NCBI GenBank assembly: GCA_013398615.1
Contig: VZSR01000514.1
Location: forward strand, 7,993,316-8,057,315
DNA length: 64,000 nucleotides
Source of the DNA: Brachypodius melanocephalos
Taxonomy: Eukaryota > Chordata > Aves > Passeriformes > Pycnonotidae
Reading direction: 5' to 3'
In this document: positions 24,701-37,670 of the stretch, in pieces
Position numbering within the stretch: position 1 is the stretch's first letter
Layout: every line of letters starts with the position of its first letter
Translations under genes and position numbers: made by a program
Notes under the pieces: model-generated
Seen by the model: the letters and a program-made list of their open reading frames with translations, nothing else
Databases searched by the model: none
Told to the model about the DNA's origin: nothing

Positions 24701-25376
24701 TCACAGAAGAAATTCTAGTAAGACTACATTTTCTTTCAAACAAAGACAGTGCCCAGGCAATCTGTGGATTATTTTTAGTCTTTTCTTAGTACACAATTCA
24801 TTTTCAGTACATTTAGAAACAAGAGCATTTTGAACAACACCTTCTAGTATCTCTATTTTTTAGTGTTTTCATCTGTTCATTTTTATGTATATTATTAATC
24901 CTACCGTATATCAGGCCATAATTTCACTTTTTATCTGCCTTCTGAAGATTGTCCTCAAGTCTCCGATTACAGTGATGGTAAACTCCTGTCTGGTCAATTA
25001 TACATCACTGCCTAATGCAGTGTTCCTCATCTGACCATTACTTCTCTATAGTCATCTAAATCACTCTCAAAAATTCAGCTTTTGGAGTTTTTCTACTTTT
25101 TGTGCAAAGAACTAAATATTTCCTTCTTTATCATATCACAGCTAAACTCCATACTGAGTGCAAAACTTCTTTATTTCCAAATTTACATTAAGCCTGTGCT
25201 TTTCTATTTAGGTTTTCTAGATATGTCAAAAAAAAAAAGGAAAAAAAAAAAAAGTAAAAAGAAAAACCCCAACATTTCCATATAAGAGATTAAAAAAGAA
25301 TAAAAGCTGATAAGCTTATACAATTACCAGTTAGTTGGCATTTACTGATGGTTTTCCACAACGTTTCTTAACTCAC
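21737..25376 (-). other. RAB11FIP2: RAB11FIP2 intron 4
   Basis: A 3.6 kb GT-AG intron with donor GTGAGTT at its 25376 end and acceptor CACCTGCAG. It is AT-rich, with an impure A/G run at about 25227-25264. I saw no additional exon, RNA gene or transposon in it. Confidence 0.85.
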
Positions 25377-25422
25377 CGTTTTTTTCCTGAGATCCTCAAT
25401 GCCAGAAGGATTCACAGTAAAA
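25377..25422 (-). CDS. RAB11FIP2: RAB11FIP2 exon 4 (46 nt)
   Basis: This short exon lies between acceptor TTTTTTTTCTCCACAG and donor GTGAGTT. Its first base completes the serine codon split with exon 3 (AG+T), then encodes FTVNPSGIEDLRKKT. The human counterpart, from memory, reads FHMSPTSNEDLRK..., so EDLRK is the conserved core. At 46 nt it is not a multiple of three. It carries the frame from phase 2 to phase 0, so skipping it would shift exon 5 out of frame and remove the Rab11-binding domain. It is far too short for an ORF scan and was found by joining flanking phases and sequence similarity. Confidence 0.92.
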
Positions 25423-27365
25423 CTGTGGAGAAAAAAAACCCATACCAAACAAATATTAGCAGTGCACAATTATTTGACCAAAACATCTGCTAGAATACAG
25501 TACTGAATTAGACACACAGCTACAAAGTATTTAGTATGGTTTATTTTCTTGATTTGTTAAATTTAGGAAAAGGAATTATTAGAAATAAATGGAAATTTTA
25601 ATATACTCTTTGTTACAAATTCTTTGTATTTTTCATATTCTTTTTGTCATGAAATTTGAATAACTAATTAAGAAATGCAAGAAAGGCTCTTACGGATTTG
25701 GCTTCCTTATCTCTCCTCTTATCTCTAGACTTAGCTTGAGCTTCTAAGCATGGAGTGCTACTTTAAATGAAATATCCTAGAAACAGGTCCCTGGGATGAG
25801 ACTGATAAAAACCAACAACCGAACCTAACAGACTAACACGAATGCCCAGCTTTCATGGCAGCTCCTAGAGGACAACGTTCCTGCAGAAATTCCAGTGAGA
25901 TCACCAGCTTAGGGCTAAAAGGCCATCTTCTGTCAGCTACATTTATTTTGTACTTCAAATTGAGTAAATAATCCATTATTTTATAAACCTACTGATTGTT
26001 GTGCATATGCAGAAAGCAAAGTTCTTTCATAATCTTGCTGATACTGATAAAACCAGCCACTGTCTAAATGTCAGGCTTAAGAAACTGTCCACTCAGTCTG
26101 GTGGCATTATTAGTAAGTGTCTTCAAAAATCAGTAATGCTGTGTTCTTATGTACTTGCTACAGCAAGTAGAGAAAATGTGTTCAGAATCTGGATATGGCT
26201 CACAAATATTATTTAATTGGCAGCACCACAGCAGACACATTCTTTCACATCACAGAAACTGTTTTGTTAGACTGCATGTACTTTGAGGGTGATGTGTGAC
26301 TGAAAGCTACAAGAGTACTTTTTTTAAGGATTTTTTTAATGTTAGGGAACAAGGTATATTAGGTATTTTGGGACTGTTTGCCACTCTGTTATCTGAATTT
26401 ATAACCCACATACTTCATGATACAAAAGGAGAAGCGCAAAAATTTATGAACTAAAAATATGTAAAATAAAAAGGATTTTTCTGAAAAGAATTTTTTTAGT
26501 TTAAATTTCTGTTTTTTTCTTTTTTTTCCCCAGTCTGTACATGATTTTTCATTTCCAAAGCAGGCAAACTTCTGCTCACACAGAAGTCGTATAAACCATC
26601 TGTGAGCTGAGAGTATCTGACAGGGAATGGACTGGAGGAACAGTCCCAACCATAAACCCCGAGGTGTCTGAGGAATCAAGGCTGGCTAATTCCCATTCTA
26701 CCTGTCTGTAACAGTGATCCCCAGCTCTGTGCCCTGTTTCCCTGAGATCATTTTTGAATGAGGGCCCTTTTCCATGGGGTATTGTCGGCCCAGGCAAAGG
26801 CAGGCTCCCTCTCTTCCAGCCTCCTTTCAGCCTCACGCTGATGTGTCAAACACATGATGAACTCGCTCCATTCACGGCTGCCTTCCGTGATCCCAGCACA
26901 AAAAAAGAGAGTTAACTGAACTGGATCGAATTAGCCTGGTGAAAACCAAGAATGTCTCTATTTAACCAAGTGTGGCGTTAATTTGGGATATCTTTCTTTT
27001 GGGGCTGTTTCCTCATGTTAGACAAGATATAGAATAATACGGCCTGACTGCTCAACTGGGAGACTTTGTGAAAGGTTAAAAAAGCAGGAGCTTTCACTGC
27101 CTTGAGTGACTTTATAGTTTCTGTGAAATAACTTCTGAGACTCTTTTTCGTAGTGGCAGCTTAAAATGAAAGCAGCAGTTCTGACTATGAGAAGCTGCAT
27201 TTCAAAATTAAAAGTATAAATCACTGGCAATATGGACTAGTTGTTTGGGAGTTTCTTAAGTAGTAAAAAACCTGCAATCATTTCTGTAAAATTTTAGACA
27301 TCATAACTGCAATTACAAAAGAGAACATCTGCGTATTTTGCAAGAAGAAATTTGAATACACTTGC

Positions 27366-27381
27366 AAAAAAAAAAAAAAAA
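27366..27381. repeat. A16 run
   Basis: Uninterrupted A run within intron 3. No retroposon body could be recognised next to it. Confidence 0.85.
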
Positions 27382-30300
27382 GGCTATTAAAATATTCTCC
27401 AATAAAAATCCAAATGCCATGAAGACTTATACTTTAAGGAGACTTGTAGAAAATATACTGCTTCTAGAGGAAGAAACAGGTGCTGAGATTGCATATAATA
27501 ACATTTTTGTAAATCAAAGTGTCTGCTAAGTAAGGTGGGAGCTCGTCAGCCTTGCTGAGCCCTGCAAAGTTTCCTGCCAGTGCTCCAGTCCGAGGTGAGT
27601 GTGAGCAGATGCAGATCCCACCACTGCTCCCCTATTTCACTGTCTGAGGAGCAGGTAACACCTCCAAAGAAAATCCTGTAAAATTATGAATGCAAACAGT
27701 CGGTGGAGTTGTCTGTTTGGCGTATTGAAATTCACAAGAGCATTGAATTTTTTTTAGTTTAAATTTCATCACAATAACAGACCCCCAAAGTTACCACCTC
27801 ACTTGATTACTGGCAATAATTATATAAAACAGGCCTCTAGGACTGCAGCCCACACTGTCCAAGCATCACAGGCCTCCTCTGAGCAGCCATTCTCTTGACT
27901 TCCTAAAAGCATTCTGAAATCATTGACCTAAACAATTATAAAAAACAACATTGTTTTCTCCTGTGTTACAGTCACAGTTCATAGTGATAGTATTAGTTAT
28001 AATCCAGTCTCTGGGGTTTTTCCCAGGGTATGATAAACTGGCAGGGAACTCCTGCTATAGAAGAAATTCACATGTTCACAGCTTGGGAAAAAATATCTTT
28101 TTGGATTTTTGTAGAGGTTTTTTGAATGAGGCTTACCATGAACAGTGATTGTGAAAAACTGGCACTGTTGGATACTATAATTATTATTTGTCAATTATGC
28201 CCAACTAAATTTGCTCAGTTTACAAGTAAAAAAGATATTTCTTTTCTAACAAATGGACTTTTCATGTTCCTTACGTGCCTCCAGACGATGTCTCATACAG
28301 ATTTTTAACAGTTTGTCTCCTACAAGTAATAAACTTTCATTCTCTCAGATCACCTTCAAGACACCTACTACAAGGGAGGCAAATCCTCCAGCAGAGATTA
28401 AAATCAGCTGCAGAAGGATCATGGAAGTGACACTGATCCACCCGAGCTGCACATCACCCCTACCCTTTCTAGGTAATCACAGACACCTCCAATCCAGCAC
28501 AACAATTAGTCCTGTCCCCCATTTCACTCATCTGGGAATCCAATTAGTGTCCCTGACAGTTACTTCATATAACAGACATTTTTACCAGATTAAATCATAC
28601 CCATTATTTTATGGTTCTATATTATTTTGCAGCTTTGGATATAACTTTCTTTTTACATTTTTCTTGAATAGTAAAGTTTATTTGAATTTTTGGGGTTTTA
28701 TTAGTTTAGATTTCGATTTTAGCTTGTCTGAGACAAGAGTCCTTTACTATCACCTTGCTCCTGAGGGGAGAAAGTGCTGAGAAACAAAAATAGTATAAAC
28801 TAATAATGGAGACAGATACACTGCAGTGCTGATTCTGTAGAGTGGTTTGGTTTACTATTTCATAATCATAGCAAGCATATTATTTTGTACTTTATTGTTA
28901 TTTATTTAAAAACATTTCATTAGAACTATATGAAACTTTTTTTTGATAACACTTTTTTATGGTAATTAAATACTTCCATTGCATGTTGAAAATTTACAGT
29001 TTGCATGGGAAGAATACAGTGGAGTTGAGTTCAGGATGTGTCACAAGCTCAAGTTTATGACTGCATCTTATCATTTTGTCTGTTGAAGTTTAATAGTAGT
29101 CAAAAATTCAAACAACAGGTCTAGTGGCTGCTTAAATATTTAGCTTCTGAATGCCTAGAGATTAAAACAATCTTTATGAAATCTTTCCTATAACGGATTT
29201 AAACATTTTAGTGTCATTTGGTCTGACAAAATAATGAATAGGAACCAGACTCCTAAATCATGCTCCATGGAAAGAGTATTTTCTTAAGGAGCAAGAGCTT
29301 TTTACTTATCTTTTGCTATTAGTATTAGTTACATGGTAGTAGCGTATACTGTTAGAAATTAAAGTTAGGATACTTACATTAATCATTACTATTCCAAATA
29401 TTAAAATTTATGTTAATTTAACATTCTGTAAAATATCCACTACACCAACGAGCTAAGTGTGAGCTTTCAGTTTCTTTCCTTTAATATGGAATGTCTGGAC
29501 GCAGGTAATTAGCAAAGCTCTGCCATATTATTTTTTCCTTAGAGCTGAAATTCCTATTCCTATCCTACTTCTTGATCTTTGGACTGACTCTTACTACAGT
29601 GCTTATGCATTTTTCTTTGGATTTCCACAATATATATCAAAATCTTGAAATATTAGGACGCCATTTAGGTTATTACTATTGCACTATGAAAAAAAAAAAC
29701 AAAAAACCAAATAAATTAATAAAATCAGATAGAGTTAATGAAATTCAGAAACTTAGCCTTCCATAGAATATTGTCAGCCTGCTGTGCCTGGCAATGCAGA
29801 GCTCACTTTATATTCTGAGAAGGACTGACTGTCTTTTCTGGCAGCTAAAACAAGCACAGAATAAGCATATTACCATTTATTTTGCAATTAGATTCTGGGG
29901 AACATCACTAAAGACACTTCACTGTGTAAATTGTTCTGATGTCAAGCCAAGTTCCGTGGCCTTTTGGAGCTTGGGTAACCCCAGGAGGACACAAAAAGAG
30001 GATCAGGTTTTGTGGCTATCGCTGTCTTTTCTTGATTAGTTAGAATTTTAAGTATATAAATATTTTTCCTTTTACTAGGAGTTGTGCTATAGCAATCTAT
30101 AGCAATAAAGTTCTTTTGTCTCAAGAGACCACTAAAGAACTGTTATACTAAAAGTTGTGCCAGCATCTCCACTGGAAGACCCTATTATTAGAGATCTCTA
30201 AGTCAACAACAAACAGACAAATCAAACAATCCTAAAATTACATTTTACACTGAAACTTACAGATCCATTTTTGAATAATTAAAAGAGTAGAACTAGTCCT

Positions 30301-31755
30301 TAGCTGTTATAACGAAAGAGAAAAAAAAGTGCTTTGCTTCTGCATTGCTTTTACATAGTTTCTGAATTTATTAATAAGGAAACAATAGAACGAATTATTC
30401 TTTTTTAAAATAAAATAGAACAGGCAGTGCATTTTCCCTTGGGAAAGATAATATGCCTTATGTATCCTCTCAAAAAAGATTTCACATGCCCTAATGTGCA
30501 CCAAGAGACAGTGAAAGCTTGAAAAAATCTTGTCATGCAGCCAGCAGGATGAACTTTCCTAACAGTATTCCTAAAACAGTCAGCTAATTAGGAGTGACTG
30601 ATTGCTGGTGAGGAGTCTGCAAAAGTCAAGATTAATACCAAGTACTTCTACAAGATCCCTCAAAGATTTGATTGCTCCAGTCCACCTCAATCATGTCCCA
30701 AATGCTGTGAGCATTGCTTTGAAGGAGCTTTGCAAAAGATTTCATTCTTCTCTTAACACATGCAGTGATCTTTTAAATCAGATGATAACAGTCCTGGCAG
30801 GACAGACTAAGAATCTCTGCATGACTTCTGCTTGTTCTGTAATTTGTCTTTACATCTCATGTACCAGCAGTGTATTGCTCTTGTTGAAATAATGTCCCAC
30901 TCACAGCTTTACCACACTGAATTAACAAATATTAACAGTCTAGAGTACAATTAAAGCACTGTCATAGTCCATCAATATTCTAACTAGGCTGTAGATCACA
31001 GCTGACTAAAGTTTAGTCAAATTTCAGTAGAGAACTGAAAAAAATTATTCAAATCAAGAAAAGCAATGCACAAGTACATCGTTTTTAAAATAAGACATGC
31101 TAACACCGACAGAGGAAACCAAATTCTGAAAATACCACACCTCACCTTTTTTTACTAAGAAATAAATGTGCTAAAACGTCTTAACAGACCTTATTGCTTC
31201 AGCAAGCACAGCAATATCTAGAGAGCAACATTTCTGAAAAAGGCCTGTGCAAAGTAGAAAGAGTAAATTGCATTGTACATTGCATTTCCTATTTGGCAGA
31301 GAAATACACAACCATTACAATCCTTTGCTCTCATCAGGCAACTTTTGGGGCTCATTCCAATGGGGCTGTTGCCAGTAACTCTGCAAGATTGAAACCATTT
31401 AGCAGTGACTTTGATTATGTTGAAGTTATTACACTAAGAACTCACCCTCAGTGTGGTTTGGGATAACAAGTTTTTACTTTAGAACTTCAGCTGACTCAAG
31501 ACAGGCACCTGCTCAACTGTCACAGCTCAAGTGACAAGCAGGAACCCAGAGGAACACTAGGATGTTGCAAAAGCTTCTTTAACCACCTGACCATCACACA
31601 TTCAAAACATTAAGGCTGAAATGTAGCATATATCAGCTGTTCTTCAGACTTAACAATGATCCAAACACATCACTGTTATCAAAAACCTCCTGTTTTCATG
31701 GCACCTCACTCATTTTTTAACAAACCTAATAATGACCATATCCAAATGCAATGAC

Positions 31756-31805
31756 ATTGCTTATTTCAAAAATTGCCTCCATTGCTTATTTTAAACATTG
31801 CCTCC
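31756..31805. repeat. Imperfect tandem duplication, 2 x 25 bp
   Basis: Two adjacent 25-bp units start ATTGCTTATTT and end ATTGCCTCC, differing at a few central bases (tcaaaa versus ttaaac). They are a simple local duplication in intron 3. Confidence 0.85.
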
Positions 31806-32324
31806 ATTAGGAAAAACAAATTTGAAGTCCATGATTTGTTTGGAATACATGACATTGAGGCAGCTCTAACAGCCACATGTGATGAAGGTGGGGGAGAGGC
31901 TGAAGAAAATCACTACATTCAGAAATTACAAGCAGAAAGATGCAAAAGAGGTGAAGGATTGGGTTGGCGTTTTTTTTTCTTTTTGAGTTGCAAATTTGAA
32001 AAACTGTTGAAGCAGTAAGAGAATACAGAAAAAGAAATTAAGTAATATTTTCATAGTTCATGCTCCAGTTCATCAGTGATTAATATAAATATGAGCATTA
32101 TTCATAATTGTTACAGTGAATCCTAGTAAGACACAAGTTTCTTTCCTTTCCACTATTCCATCTTCCATGTTGCTTAGAATGTAACATACTTATTGTCACA
32201 ATGTGAGATAAAGTGTAATCTGTATGTAGACACAAGCTTTATCTTCTTTTCTCTTAAGTATAACAATAGTTAGGTCAAGGAAATGCTACTTTAGAAGGGT
32301 TTTTTTAATGCCTCTCTCTACTCA

Positions 32325-32397
32325 TGTGTGTATATATATGTGTGTATATACAGACATTATTTGTGTATTATGTACATATATTTTATATATATATATA
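32325..32397. repeat. TA/TG-rich simple repeat
   Basis: Alternating TG and TA dinucleotides with interruptions. It is expected to be polymorphic. Confidence 0.85.
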
Positions 32398-32527
32398 AAA
32401 CGTTTAGTAGAAAGCACCCAAACACTCACCAATCCAGTTTACCAGATCTGGAATTCAATCTGACTAGTCACAACCTGTCAGCTTTAAATATTGGACTATT
32501 TGTCTCCCTGTGTCCAGTGCCTAAGAT

Positions 32528-32640
32528 CTTGTTAATTACCTAAACTCCATTTCTGTAGGTCTTGTTAATTACCCGTCTCCTGTCTCAGAGGACCTTGTTA
32601 ATAACTTGTACAATCTCTCTAAAAAGGTCCTAATAACACA
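32528..32640. repeat. Degenerate 33-bp minisatellite with GTTAAT-type sites
   Basis: The words CTTGTTAATTACC, CTTGTTAATTACC and CTTGTTAATAAC begin at 32528, 32561 and 32594, exactly 33 bp apart. A fourth weaker word (GTCCTAATAAC) follows at 32627 with a 1-bp slip. The bases before each word are also similar (AGATCTT, AGGTCTT, GGACCTT, AGGTCC), while the rest of each unit has diverged. This is a decaying tandem array in intron 3. Confidence 0.8.
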
Positions 32641-33921
32641 TTAAAATTAAAGATGCTTTTCTTTTAGCACTTGTCAAGTGGTGTAAATTGAGAAATTTTC
32701 ACATCCGTTTATTAGCCTGTAGTGTAGTGTCATGTATTTTCCTAAACAAAAACAATTTCAGAAAAACGATGCACAAGCTTTGGTTATGGCACAAAACAAT
32801 CTTTGTTTTCCAAGAGAAGCCTCAGTTTCTTTAACTGTGTTCAACACAAAAGCCACGTGGCTTCTGACTGCAAATTAACCTCCCAAGAGCCACAATAGCA
32901 GTAATTGTAAGAATGAGTGCAATTCAAGGCAATATTAGGTAAAAGTTTCAAAACAGTACATTAAGAGGTACAAAAGCAAAATTATTATTGGTGAATGCTG
33001 GCTAAGAGCACTATACATTGTTTGCTTAAAAATTCTTCATTGGCTGGATGATACAAAACCTCTGGAAATAACAGATTTTGTAGTATTTGCAAACACAGCA
33101 TTTTTTGTTTCACTGTAGACTCCTGCATTTTTAAATTGTCAAGGAATCAGCTCATAAATATCTCTACTATGCCTACAACAAACAATGGAACCCCCAGTCC
33201 AAACACTTACATAACACTGCAATATCGTATCTATAAAAACATCTTAAAAATACTCATTTACCCACTCAGCATTTGCAGGAGGTAAAGTATTATTCCTATT
33301 TTACAGGTTTAGCCAAAGCCAGAGAACAAGCCTTTGCCAGATCAGAGATTAACAGGAATTAGGGGTCCATATTTTGTGATTTCCTGTCAATAAGAATTAT
33401 ATACAAACCAAATAGGTTTTGTTTGGCTTTTTCAAAATACTTCTAAAACCGTCTTGAAACAACAACAATAAATAATAGCAATAAAAGTAAATAATAATTT
33501 TCACATAATCTTGGCATACTTGCTTCTGGAAAAAAAATCCTACAAGTGTTGCTGAACCATTTCTATAATTTTTGGATCAGCAGCTGAGCAACATGTGGAA
33601 GATGTACTTATCTTCATTTGTTTAATTAGTATGTAAGAGTAATTAGTGACAGAGCATGCAGACAAGCCAGCTAAGCACTCAAGGATGGGCTAGTGAAGGG
33701 TTATTCAGCAGCTCACCCAGCTGATGTTATGAGCTGTTGTTCTCCACATTGTTACTGCTCAGTGAACATCACCAACCACAATTAATTAGGATGGACTTAA
33801 GCCTAATCCAAAATTCACCAAAGTCACTGAAAAGCCTCCCTCAAAGGTTACAGATGTGGCTTCATCAGCACTGAGACCCTGACATTCACACTACAAATAT
33901 GGAAGAGCTGGGTTTGGTTGA

Positions 33922-33937
33922 TTTTTTTTTTTTTTTT
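33922..33937. repeat. T16 run
   Basis: Uninterrupted T run in intron 3. The sequence on either side is not recognisable as a known retroposon. Confidence 0.85.
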
Positions 33938-35707
33938 GAGAGTTGGGAAACAGGGTTGCTATGGGTTGGGTTTTTTCGTTCCACTTTGCTCTGTGTCCAG
34001 CCTGGTCCCACAGACTGGATGTTTTATGGCTGGAATACATCCTCCAGCAGGATTTCATCAGACAGGAATCCAGCTCAGGATGTTCCATCACCCAAACCAA
34101 GGCTTAGCTAAGTGGGGTTAAGTGGGAGATCTACCTGCAAAGCAAACACCTGATCCACAACAGAACACTAATTTTGGACATACCTCAATGAAAAAAAAAC
34201 TGCCTGATTTAGTTGCAGAAATAGGATTTATCCAAAAGAGCTTAATAGCACATTGAGTAAATAAGAAACAGCCTAGGGACTAAATTCCCTGTCTACGCTT
34301 TCTGCATATAGAATTTGTTACCCAGTCTCATTTATTTTTGTGCTCACATATTCATACAAATTCTTTCTTCAGTATTACTAGTTAAAAAAAATAAAAATGG
34401 ATTCCATTGGAGAAATCCTCCGCAGATAAAAGGTAAACTTAAACTGTAAACTTATTAAATATGCACATTTTGTATTAGCTTCTACTTCAAAAGAAAATAA
34501 TTATATAAATCACATTTGAAAGAAAGAAAACTAAGTCTAAAAGGCTGGGGCAGGACAACATAATGGAACATACAAAAATCAAGAGCTTCTAACTTAACTT
34601 ATTGCGGGCTAGATATTATGCTGCAATAGCTGTCTCACAAAAAAGGTCAGAATGTTTACTGTTTGTGGCTTTTTGAAAATAAAATAATATCTATTTGTCT
34701 TATCAAAAGTTTATATTTACATAAAAGTCAAGAACTAGTAAAAGGGATTCTCATACAAGGATAGCAACAAATGACTATAGTCCTTTTGAATGGGCACTGT
34801 GATGAGCTTTTTAATTACAAAACAAAGAAAAAAAGTCCATCATGATTACCATTAAGTTTTATATTTATCAAGATCTGCTGCATTCAAGAACTTCAAAAGA
34901 TTTTACTACTTATATCTAGCATCTGCCTGAATATAGTGTTTCATTTTTAAAAAATCAAATGCTATGCAATTTTAATTGTTATTTGAATTATTATTCTTTA
35001 AAGGCACTTATTTAAATGGAAGTTTAACTTCTGACAAAGCAAGCTACAACCTAAACTTATGCTAATCCAGAGAAATACTTCATTAAATAAAAATATTCTA
35101 AGATTGTCTATAAACATCTTATTTAAGACACTAGGAACTGACTAGAGTCATAGAAGGCACCAAGAAGGTAATTTGTTGAGGTCAGATGAGCTTTTAGCAA
35201 TGAATTCTTTTCTACAGCAGTTCCATTTCAGTTCATTTCCCTAAGTCACATCCATGATTAATTTTGTCAAGAAAATGCTTCTAAGTTTAAATCAGGAGTG
35301 CATGCATTCTAACCCATGAAAAAACTGAGCTGGGACACAATAAGATCCCTCTGTTCTAAGAGAACAAGATAACAAACCCTTTTTTTTTTAAAAAAAGAAA
35401 CTACTCTTGTGTTATTAATTAAGGAATTAGTACATGGGAAAAGGCGAATTTTTTAGAACCACGTTTTCCATTTAAAACTGTGATTGATTTTACAGCCTTT
35501 AGATTCCAGTTTGAAGCTTTTTAATTTCACATACATTTTCTACCAAATTTAAGTCATTACATGGAAATGAATCATTACCTTGAAAAAGCAAGGACTGCTA
35601 ATTTCTGGTATTTATATCCACCAAAAAAAACCAGCAAAGGAATGAAAGGTAATTAACTTCTTAAACATTTACCTATTGTGAACAGTATATGTGGGTGGCA
35701 GTGTACA

Positions 35708-35736
35708 TAAATATATATATATATTTATACATGTAT
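35708..35736. repeat. TA-rich simple repeat
   Basis: A short (TA)n stretch with flanking TTTATACATGTATAA-like sequence in intron 3. Confidence 0.8.
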
Positions 35737-36520
35737 AAAGAGAGACAGCCTATCTTTTTCACTAGCAAACAAAACCCAGGAAGGAAACTAACTGTGGGTT
35801 ACACTTTTTCTTAAGGAAAACAAGTAAAGCATTGATAGACAAACAAAGATTAAAATGGATTATTTAAATCAAAGTTCCTTATCAGTCCTGTAACTTAATT
35901 CATCCTGCTCAAGACATAAACTGCTGCCTCATGCAACAACTTCAATATATAGAACTCAGCAAAGCTGTAGCAAGCCAAATGAATTTAAGTGAGGTAAGAG
36001 CTCATGTGGGTGCTCCCATTTAGAAAGAGAATGTTCTTTAATTCTTGTACTCTTATGTATAGAACCTAAATACTTTTTTTCCCCAAATAGTGACATCCAC
36101 AGGATTTCTTTCCACTCTTGCACCACTTATCCCATTTGCACCACTCTTTTAGTTGTTCAGTTTCCTCTTCCCCTTAGAAACCTTTCCCTCTCAAAACCTG
36201 ACTTAGTGCAATGTAATAAACTAGCAACGAATGTTCAGTGAAAGCAGAAGACTTCAGGGAGAGCCCATTCTGAAGCACAAACAAGGTCTTCCACAAACAC
36301 AAGCACCCAAGAACCTTCACAGCACATATCAGTAATAAAAAGTCACTTCAAAACAAAGGAGGAAATGATCAAATTATATAAAAAGTTTGTAACATACTTA
36401 GAAATGGACAAGCACCGATATAAATGGGTATAAACCACGAAGATTGTGTTCCTCAACACTTCATATTTTCACTTATATAACATGTTCAAAATATCAGATT
36501 GAAATCCAGCAAAAACCTAC

Positions 36521-36980
36521 CTTGAAGATGGCAACATGCTTGTAGGCTTGAAGTTTGCCATGAACGGATTAGTTGAGTCATAATCAAAACTCTCCTGATG
36601 AGCTTCCCCAAACGCACTCGGTGATTTCAAGTCAGTAGAACTCTCTGATCCCCCATTGCTAAGTTTATCTGACCTCTTGCTATCTTTTTTTCCAGTCACT
36701 CTTTCAAAAAGACTAACTTTCTCTTTTTTCTCTTTTTTAATGTCTTTTCTGATTTCGACAGGTTTGGAAAACAGACTTATGTTTTGATCCCACGTTGCTG
36801 GGCTCTCTTCAAATGGATTCTTCTGTCTTGGCAGTGTAGCAAATTTTTGGGGTAACGAAGCACTCACATTAAATGGGTCATTTTGTGCTTCAAGTGCAGT
36901 TTCATCAACTGTGCTGTCAAGTTGGCTCATTTTAGAAGTATCAACACTTAATGTCCTTCTGTGTGGAGATTTTAGACTCC
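36521..36980 (-). CDS. RAB11FIP2: RAB11FIP2 exon 3: linker with NPF motifs
   Basis: This 460-nt exon follows acceptor TTTGCAG and ends ...CCATCTTCAAG before donor GTAGGT. It enters in phase 1 (the split glycine is completed by GG) and leaves with AG of a split serine. It encodes about residues 267-418, starting SLKSPHRRTLS. It contains a DPF motif (QNDPF), two NPF motifs (KNPFEES at about 320 and TNPFMANF at about 403), and a basic, lysine-rich stretch KKEKKEKVSLFERVTGKK. In the FIP2 family this low-complexity linker recruits EH-domain proteins such as Reps1 through its NPF motifs. It is serine-rich and predicted to be disordered. The stretch between the S-rich start and QNDPF differs from the human sequence as I recall it, which is normal for a linker. 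Confidence 0.97.
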
Positions 36981-37670
36981 CTGCAAACAATCTGTCATTA
37001 GTATATTATCAATGAGACACTATATCACAATTTATGACATGCAGAAAGCCCATTTTAGCTTAGATCTAGAAGCTTTGCAATTGAGCTTCAGTTCAGAACA
37101 CTGGTGAGTAACTAAGGTATTAAAATAATAAATTAACAGCTGTGGCCTCGATTTCACGTTTCATTAATGTTTATGCATAGGCACCACGGGAAATTTTTAC
37201 TTCCTGCATGAAAACGAAGTTCTACAGAGAAGACAGCTATGACTGGTGTGCCATTCCAGAAAGAGACAGTAGTATGTTGCTGCATCACTTTGAGCAACGC
37301 AAAGTATTTTCAGTTCTTTGTATAAATCAGGTTTAAAATTTGGTGATAAAGAAGTTTTTCACTTTTTAATTAGACTTATTTCTCACAAGAAGCTATTTCG
37401 CCTAGAGTCCCTTCTGGAATGTAATACACTCTCAGATGAGGGCATAATTAAGAGAAAATGCTAAATTATCATACATCATGAGCAATGTAAGTTATTTTTT
37501 ATGCTCAGAAACAGCAGTTATGAGTTACCAGCAATTAGAGAAAGTGTAAAAAATAAGCCATCAATACATCTTTACCATTTTGGCCTTTTAAGTGCTTCAT
37601 GAACTGAAGTAACAGATTCTGAATGCTCTAATAATGAGCTGAAATTGTAATGGTTGTGAGTTTTACTTAC
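36981..37670 (-). other. RAB11FIP2: RAB11FIP2 intron 2
   Basis: A 690-bp GT-AG intron with a strong donor (GTAAGTA) and acceptor (TTTGCAG). AT-rich; nothing else was seen. Confidence 0.92.

Larger units (their letters stand above)
25423..36520 (-). other. RAB11FIP2: RAB11FIP2 intron 3
   Basis: An 11.1 kb GT-AG intron (donor GTAGGTT, acceptor CTCCACAG). It holds simple repeats: A16 at 27366-27381, TA/TG-rich 32325-32397, T16 at 33922-33937 and a TA run at 35708-35736. It also holds a 2x25-bp tandem duplication (31756-31805) and a 33-bp minisatellite (32528-32640). The 175-codon plus-strand frame at 28253-28780 has no recognisable domain. No CR1 was seen. Confidence 0.85.

Noticed and set aside
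28253..28780. 175-codon open frame on the plus strand inside intron 3
   Set aside because: No domain, no biased composition typical of coding sequence, no splice context, and AT-rich phenylalanine/serine-rich content as expected by chance.
33899..34121. Overlapping frames and a T16 run suggesting a retroposed gene
   Set aside because: The poly-T could be the reverse of a poly-A tail, but no parent coding sequence or target-site duplication could be recognised beside it.
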